NCBI GenBank assembly: GCA_020433835.1
Contig: JAGRBY010000268.1
Span: 1 to 9,170 of the forward strand
Reading direction: 5' to 3'
Length of the DNA: 9,170 nt
Origin: Anaerolineae bacterium
GTDB taxonomy: Bacteria; Chloroflexota; Anaerolineae; 4572-78; J111
The first letter of the stretch is position 1; each line of letters opens with the position of its first letter. This document shows positions 5,856 to 9,170 of this stretch, in pieces. The translations under genes were made by a program, and so were the position numbers. The notes under the pieces were generated by a model. That model saw only the letters and a list, made by a program, of their open reading frames with translations. It did no database searches and was not told the DNA's origin.

Positions 5856-6593
5856 TTAGAGCAGTTTGCTTTCGACCAAGGCAATTAACTTGTCGGGGGA
5901 GTCTTCCAGGTTGAAGAGGATGAACTGTCCGGCTTGAGCGGCGTTTTTGACGCGTTCTGAGGAAGCGCGGGCGGGATGGTGTAGGGTCTGGGCAATGTCA
6001 TCGGCCAGGCGACCGCTGCCAACCAAAACAACAATCTCACGCCCTTGCCGGATGTTCAACTCAACTTCTTCAAGGGCAATCTCACCGCCGTTAACGAGTA
6101 GCGCTATGGAAGGTGCCTGCCGCGAGAAATAGTCGGCCAGTTGGTACATCTGCTTCACTTCGCTGCCCCAGGCATCGCCCTCAACTAAGACGAAGTTGGA
6201 GTGATTGGGGTCGAGAATGTCTTCGGCCTTGGTGCCGTCGGCGGCAACGGTGGCGTGGGCCGGTAAAACGCCGATGTGGGGCGTTATGGTGCGGCCGGCC
6301 CGCCCCAGAGCTTCGCCCATCAGCTTCATTACGCCTGCTTCAGTACCGCCGTCGATGACCGTTACGCCGAGTTTAACAACCATCCGGCCAATGGCCGCAA
6401 AGAGATTTTGGAGGAGGGCCATTTTTTCGGCGGCCATGTGGTTGGCCCCACCCGACAGCATTAACAGGCGACGGCATTGGGGCAAGTTCAAGGCTTTGAT
6501 GACGGTAGCCGGGTCGGTATCTTGGTCGACCCGAATGGCTAAGGCTCGCTGTCCGTTGGGAAAGTTTTTAATTAAGGTTGCCGGCTGCGTCAT
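5856..6593 (-). CDS. SLOG/LSDAT-type (TRPM-like SLOG, prokaryotic) nucleotide-sensing protein
   Basis: A 245-residue Rossmann-like protein. Motifs from the chosen start are LSGGANHM (46-53), VIDGGTEAGVMKLMGEAL (79-96), HIGVLPAH (106-113), VEGDAWGSEVK (137-147) and VLVGSGRLADDIAQ (189-202). The GGT-x-GVM and G-D-x-W-G-S-E motifs are those of the SLOG superfamily LSDAT group, proposed to bind nucleotide-derived ligands such as ADP-ribose or NAD-like molecules. Here it stands alone, with no fused effector or membrane domain, so it may be a sensor or an enzyme. Two starts are possible. ATG 6593 has GAGTGG 5 nt upstream and is preferred; a GTG three codons earlier (6602) has no visible ribosome binding site. 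It has its own promoter candidate at 6656-6684 and is divergent from the subtilase pair. The ligand is unknown. Confidence 0.78.
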   Translation of the reverse strand: MTQPATLIKNFPNGQRALAIRVDQDTDPATVIKALNLPQCRRLLMLSGGANHMAAEKMALLQNLFAAIGRMVVKLGVTVIDGGTEAGVMKLMGEALGRAGRTITPHIGVLPAHATVAADGTKAEDILDPNHSNFVLVEGDAWGSEVKQMYQLADYFSRQAPSIALLVNGGEIALEEVELNIRQGREIVVLVGSGRLADDIAQTLHHPARASSERVKNAAQAGQFILFNLEDSPDKLIALVESKLL

Positions 6594-6655
6594 AGATGCC
6601 ACTCAACGGTTATAGGGTTTTGTCCAATACACACCCTGCGGATGAGGGGAAGTCC

Positions 6656-6684
6656 ATTATACTTAATTCTCAAAGGCTATCCAA
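6656..6684 (-). promoter_or_regulatory. Candidate promoter for the SLOG gene
   Basis: A perfect TATAAT on the - strand (6661-6656) lies 17 nt after TTGGAT (6684-6679), a poor -35 that matches only the TTG. It is 62 nt before ATG 6593. The strong -10 makes it plausible. Confidence 0.45.
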
Positions 6685-6723
6685 TTTTGGGGTGGGCTGA
6701 TGGTGCATATTTTTATGTTTGCC

Positions 6724-6752
6724 TTCACCTATATTCTTAAGTACGGTATAAT
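6724..6752 (+). promoter_or_regulatory. Candidate promoter for the propeptide-like/subtilase operon
   Basis: TTCACC (6724-6729), 17 nt, then a perfect TATAAT (6747-6752). Transcription from about 6759 would give a leader of about 185 nt before ATG 6944. It is back to back with the SLOG promoter. Confidence 0.5.
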
Positions 6753-6770
6753 ATGTTAAGAAGGTGTGCC

Positions 6771-6796
6771 GTAGGACAAACTTAAGTTTGTCCTAC
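6771..6796. repeat. Perfect 26-bp palindrome
   Basis: The two halves are GTAGGACAAACTT and AAGTTTGTCCTAC, with no mismatch and no spacer. The inner GACAAA...TTTGTC core resembles the repeats at 1771-1824 and 1854-1907. It could be an operator for a dimeric regulator or a member of a dispersed palindrome family. Confidence 0.7.
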
Positions 6797-6859
6797 AAAT
6801 CTATTTCAAGGGAGTCCGACAGTCCTTACAGGACGACAGCGACAATGAGAATCTTTTAG

Positions 6860-6920
6860 CCCTCACCCCGTCGCTAACGCGACTCCCCTCTCCCTCAGGG
6901 AGAGGGGTTGGGGGTGAGGG
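6860..6920. repeat. Nested hairpin repeat (CCCTCACCCC ... GGGGTGAGGG)
   Basis: The outer stem is CCCTCACCCC (6860-6869) with GGGGTGAGGG (6911-6920). The inner stem is CCCCTCTCCC (6885-6894) with GGGAGAGGGG (6898-6907) and a 3-nt loop. This CCCTCACCCC/CTCTCCC form is a very common dispersed bacterial repeat. It ends 10 nt before the Shine-Dalgarno of the next gene, so the folded RNA could affect translation. Confidence 0.7.
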
Positions 6921-6943
6921 GTTATTTTCAAGGGAGACGAACT

Positions 6944-7198
6944 ATGGCAAAAATCAATGCAGAGCTGCAGGAGCAAATTAAATCGTTATCGAGCAAGAGG
7001 TTTGATCTCATTGTGCGAACGGATGGCGATGCCACTGCCTACGCAGCGTGGTGCCAGGAGGAAGGGATTGAGGTTAAACAGCAGTTTCGGCTGTCGCCGG
7101 GATTGGCCGTGACCTGTTCGGGTGAAGCGGCGCTTAAGCTGCTCGACCAGGCGTGGGTGAAATCGGTTGAGCTGGATAAATCGGTAACGATCTTATAA
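6944..7198 (+). CDS. Stand-alone I9-propeptide-like small protein upstream of a subtilase
   Basis: An 84-residue soluble protein with no signal peptide. Predicted order is a charged N-terminal helix (MAKINAELQEQ), strand FDLIVRT (20-26), a helix (about 30-40), strand GIEVKQQFRLSPGLAVTCS (41-59), helix EAALKLLD and a final strand VKSVELDKSVTIL. This is the arrangement of subtilisin propeptides (inhibitor family I9). It also visibly resembles the N-terminus of the protease encoded next: both share MAK-x3-EL-x2-Q at residues 1-11 and a V-E-V-x-Q-x-F-x-L-x-PG segment. I infer an in-trans folding helper or inhibitor of that protease; the similarity is seen, the role is not. The start at 6944 is chosen over an in-frame ATG-like start at 6908 because AGGGAG (6931-6936) lies 7 nt upstream, and 6908 falls inside the hairpin repeat. 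The next gene begins 19 nt after the stop. Confidence 0.75.
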   Translation: MAKINAELQEQIKSLSSKRFDLIVRTDGDATAYAAWCQEEGIEVKQQFRLSPGLAVTCSGEAALKLLDQAWVKSVELDKSVTIL

Positions 7199-7217
7199 TT
7201 GGCGCAAGGAGGCCAAA

Positions 7218-8459
7218 ATGGCGAAAGTCGCATCAGAATTACGCAACCAAATGAACGCGATGGCGAATGGTGAGCCGATACCGGTTATCATCCGGCGTAA
7301 AGAAGGCTTTTTTCGGGCGCAGGCGCTGCCGAATTTGGTTGAGGTGGAGCAGGCGTTTCAGTTGTTCCCCGGTGAAGCGCTATCGGTCAGTTCTGCGGAG
7401 ATCGATGCTTTAAGCCGGCAGGATGGCGTGGAACAGATATGGCCCGATTTGCCGGTTCAGGCCTGGCTTGATACCTCGGTGCCGAAGATTTCCGCACCTG
7501 CGGTGTGGGAGTTGGGTGTGCGCGGTAAGGGGGTTAAGGTGGCTGTTGTGGATACCGGCATCGACTCGTCTCACCCCGATTTTGCCGGACGGATTGTGGC
7601 GACACAGAGCTTTGTCGGCGGCTCGGCTGAGGATGATAATGGCCACGGTACGCACGTAGCCAGTATTGTGGCCGGCAGCGGTGCGAAATCGAACGGCAAA
7701 TACGTTGGTGTAGCGCCGGAGGCCAGCCTGTATGTGGCGAAGGTGCTGCGGGCCGACGGCGGTGGCTCGATGAGCGGCGTTATGGCCGGTATCGAGTGGG
7801 CGGTGTTGGAGCAGAAAGTGCAGATTATCAATCTATCGCTGGGGGGCGTTGGCTCGTGCGACGGCACCGATGCGCTGTCGGTGATGTGCGATGAGGCGGT
7901 GACGCAGGCCGGGGTGATTGTCTGCGTGGCGGCGGGTAACACCGGCCCCGATGAGCGTACGGTGGGTTCGCCGGGCTGCGCTCGGCGGGTGATTACGGTG
8001 GGGGCTATTGATGATAGCGGGGCTATCGCCCGTTTCTCTTCGCGGGGGCCAACTGCCGACGGGCGGGTTAAGCCGGATATTGTTTTTCCGGGCGTTAATA
8101 TTATCGCCGCTCAGGCGACGGGAACCCGGCTGGGGCAGGTTGTAGTCGAGGGCTATGTATCAGCCAACGGCACCAGTATGGCCACGCCCCACGCTTCCGG
8201 CGTGGCCGCGCTTATGCTTCAGGCTAACCCGAAGCTAACCGCCGAACAGCTCAAAACGCAGATGTTGGCCGGGGCCATCGACTTGGGTGTCGGTCCTAAC
8301 GCGCAGGGTGTTGGCCAGGGCGATGCGTTGAAGGCGTATGAGCAGGTGACCGGTACGCCAACCCCAACCCCCACGCCGGATCCGCCGCCGACCACACCAC
8401 CCGATACGACTCCGTCTGAACCGCAAGGCTGTTTGGCTGCGTTGTTTGGGCGTGGGTGA
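7218..8459 (+). CDS. Subtilisin-family (S8) serine protease with I9-like prodomain and Thr/Pro tail
   Basis: A 413-residue protease. An N-terminal I9-like prodomain spans about 1-85. The catalytic domain (about 92-375) has the full triad: Asp112 in VAVVDTGID, His143 in NGHGTHVAS and Ser320 in NGTSMATPHASG. The oxyanion Asn241 is in VAAGNTG. Other S8 landmarks are APEASLYVAKVL and INLSLGG. After about 378 comes a Thr/Pro-rich linker (TPTPTPTPDPPPTTPP) and then a short hydrophobic end with a Cys, GCLAALFGRG. There is no N-terminal signal peptide, so it is either intracellular or exported by another route. The (TP)n linker is more typical of exported Chloroflexota proteins, so this is a conflict. 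The start is firm: AAGGAGG (7206-7212) lies 5 nt before ATG 7218. It is the second gene of a pair with the propeptide-like gene. The motifs are complete, so an active peptidase is expected; the substrate is unknown. Confidence 0.92.
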   Translation: MAKVASELRNQMNAMANGEPIPVIIRRKEGFFRAQALPNLVEVEQAFQLFPGEALSVSSAEIDALSRQDGVEQIWPDLPVQAWLDTSVPKISAPAVWELGVRGKGVKVAVVDTGIDSSHPDFAGRIVATQSFVGGSAEDDNGHGTHVASIVAGSGAKSNGKYVGVAPEASLYVAKVLRADGGGSMSGVMAGIEWAVLEQKVQIINLSLGGVGSCDGTDALSVMCDEAVTQAGVIVCVAAGNTGPDERTVGSPGCARRVITVGAIDDSGAIARFSSRGPTADGRVKPDIVFPGVNIIAAQATGTRLGQVVVEGYVSANGTSMATPHASGVAALMLQANPKLTAEQLKTQMLAGAIDLGVGPNAQGVGQGDALKAYEQVTGTPTPTPTPDPPPTTPPDTTPSEPQGCLAALFGRG

Positions 8460-8541
8460 TTTTTTTGTGCTTCTTTGGGGGTGAAACAGAAGCTCCGTAA
8501 CTGTAACGCGAATGAAAATTGTTGTCTCATGACGGAGTGAG

Positions 8542-8591
8542 CATCCTCAGATGCGAGCGCGTTGGACCAAGCCGCTCCGCATCTGAGGATG
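8542..8591. repeat. 14-bp perfect inverted repeat between convergent genes
   Basis: CATCCTCAGATGCG (8542-8555) pairs with CGCATCTGAGGATG (8578-8591), extended by AGCG/CGCT with one bulge. It lies in the 163-nt gap between the subtilase (+) and the Doc-like gene (-). It could act as a shared terminator, but no T-run follows it on either strand, so a dispersed repeat is equally likely. A weaker 6-bp hairpin, GCTTCT...AGAAGC, is at 8469-8493. Confidence 0.6.
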
Positions 8592-8622
8592 TTCCGCTCC
8601 CGCTGGTAATTTACGAGAAAAG

Positions 8623-9017
8623 TTATCCTTCTTTCAATGCCACAATATGATCCTCTAGCCACGCTTTCATTTCTTCGCGGCTAGTTGTACCGGCGGCTAC
8701 CCCAAGTATTATCCGCTCTTGATCATCTACGTGGCTATCAATCTCATATCCATTCAGAAGTAGAAATACTTCCATCGCCGCATGCCCAATCCGTTTGTTC
8801 CCATCAACAAAAGGATGGTTCTTGATGAGTGAAAAACCAAGAGCAACGGCCTTATCTGCCAGAGCCGGGTACAACTCTTGTTCTTCAAACGTCTGCCGTG
8901 GTTGAGAGCTATTGCTGACTCCAATGCACCCAAGTCTCGTATCCCCATAAGGCCGCCTGATTGTTCTATAATGCGATGATATAAATCTAGAACCTCGCTA
9001 AAGGTTAGATAACGCAT
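8623..9017 (-). pseudogene. Doc-like (Fic-fold) toxin, frameshifted
   Basis: Doc-type toxins are AMP/phosphotransferases; the P1 Doc protein inactivates EF-Tu. The first part reads MRYLTFSEVLDLYHRIIEQSGG...GIRDLGALESAIA from ATG 9017. The rest, in another frame, reads QPRQTFEEQELYPALADKAVALGFSLIKN, then the Fic motif HPFVDGNKRIGHAAMEVFLLLNGYEI, ending at 8623. The two halves join with no missing residues if the CTCT at the - strand GCTCTC (complement of 8904-8909) is read as CT, so a 2-nt duplication is the simplest cause. The restored length of about 130 residues is normal for Doc. As written, the protein from 9017 ends at 8754 with a nonsense tail lacking the active site, so it should be inactive unless this is a sequencing error. 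Its antitoxin gene ends immediately upstream (TAA abuts ATG), the usual operon order. Confidence 0.85.
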
Positions 9018-9170
9018 TTAGGACAGCCGACGATACAGTTCAGCATTCTTCTGTAAGACGTAGTCGGCTGCTTTGTGGAAATCTTCGTCAGGGCGCAAAA
9101 GAATTTCTTCAATGCTTAGTAATACTAAGTCGGTTAAAGGAATGCCTAGACGGTCGGCTTTTTCTTGTAA
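9018..9170 (-). CDS. Antitoxin of the Doc-like pair (5' part beyond window)
   Basis: The last 50 residues of a small protein enter from the window edge: LQEKADRLGIPLTDLVLLSI, then EEILLRPDEDFHKAADYVL, then QKNAELYRRLS and stop. The 'PDEDF..A.DYVL.KN.ELYRRL' ending is typical of small antitoxins encoded directly before Doc toxins. It would bind and neutralise the toxin and probably repress the operon through the missing N-terminal DNA-binding part. The stop codon TAA at 9020-9018 directly abuts the toxin ATG 9017, indicating translational coupling. No frame damage is seen here, unlike the toxin. The start and promoter are outside the window. Confidence 0.78.
   Translation of the reverse strand, partial: LQEKADRLGIPLTDLVLLSIEEILLRPDEDFHKAADYVLQKNAELYRRLS

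Larger units (their letters stand above)
6759..6943 (+). other. Long structured 5' leader of the subtilase operon
   Basis: This is the main part of the roughly 350-nt gene-free region 6594-6943. It holds, in order, a perfect palindrome (6771-6796), an AAGGGAG with no good start codon after it (6809-6815), a small GTCC-TTACA-GGAC hairpin (6822-6834), a large nested hairpin repeat (6860-6920) and the real ribosome binding site at 6931-6936. I do not recognise a known riboswitch. It could simply be a landing zone for dispersed repeats. Confidence 0.35.

Noticed and set aside
6908..6943. Upstream in-frame start for the propeptide-like gene
   Set aside because: It would begin inside the nested hairpin repeat and encode a repeat-derived Gly/Arg leader. 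The Shine-Dalgarno AGGGAG points to ATG 6944.
8219..8662. - strand open frame of 147 codons opposite the subtilase end
   Set aside because: It is antisense to the (TP)n tail and catalytic Ser region and runs through the inverted repeat. It has no motif or ribosome binding site.

Overview
The window looks like a piece of a Chloroflexota genome, probably Anaerolineae-like. This is an inference from style, not a database match. The signs are secreted proteins built from a short N-terminal hydrophobic segment, Thr/Pro-rich linkers, SH3b and LysM modules, a (TP)n tail on a subtilase, moderately high GC in the core genes, and many small palindromic repeats between genes. No rRNA, tRNA, CRISPR array, transposase or phage gene was seen.

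Layout. (1) Positions 1-687, + strand: a small hairpin repeat, then a toxin-antitoxin pair. The antitoxin is intact, while the RelE/ParE-like toxin seems to have a middle segment read out of frame. (2) Positions 730-4114, - strand: three envelope or secreted proteins. A LysM protein with two copies of an 'NRSF' module is followed by two tandem paralogues. Each paralogue has an Ig/TIG-like domain, an SH3b domain, a six-cysteine module and a poly-Asp tail. The two paralogues are separated by two copies of a palindromic repeat. (3) Positions 4225-6593, - strand: a SirB1/transglutaminase-like protein with TPR-like C-terminus, an alpha/beta-hydrolase esterase 15 nt upstream of it, and a SLOG/LSDAT-type protein. 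A good sigma70-like promoter lies in front of the esterase. (4) Positions 6594-6943: a divergent intergenic region of about 350 nt with a promoter facing each way and a long structured leader (a perfect 26-bp palindrome plus a nested hairpin repeat) on the + side. (5) Positions 6944-8459, + strand: an 84-residue I9-propeptide-like protein, then a subtilisin-family (S8) protease whose own N-terminus resembles that small protein. Neither has a signal peptide. (6) Positions 8460-9170: an inverted repeat, then a Phd/Doc-like toxin-antitoxin pair on the - strand. The Doc (Fic-fold) toxin is frameshifted, and the antitoxin runs off the window edge.

How the genes may work together. The LysM and SH3b proteins probably bind the cell wall or the extracellular matrix and may be co-transcribed. 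The small propeptide-like protein is a plausible in-trans chaperone or inhibitor of the subtilase just downstream. The two toxin-antitoxin loci bracket the window, and in both the antitoxin is open while the toxin shows frame damage. The most unusual items are the propeptide-like/subtilase pair and the tandem Cys-module/poly-Asp proteins.
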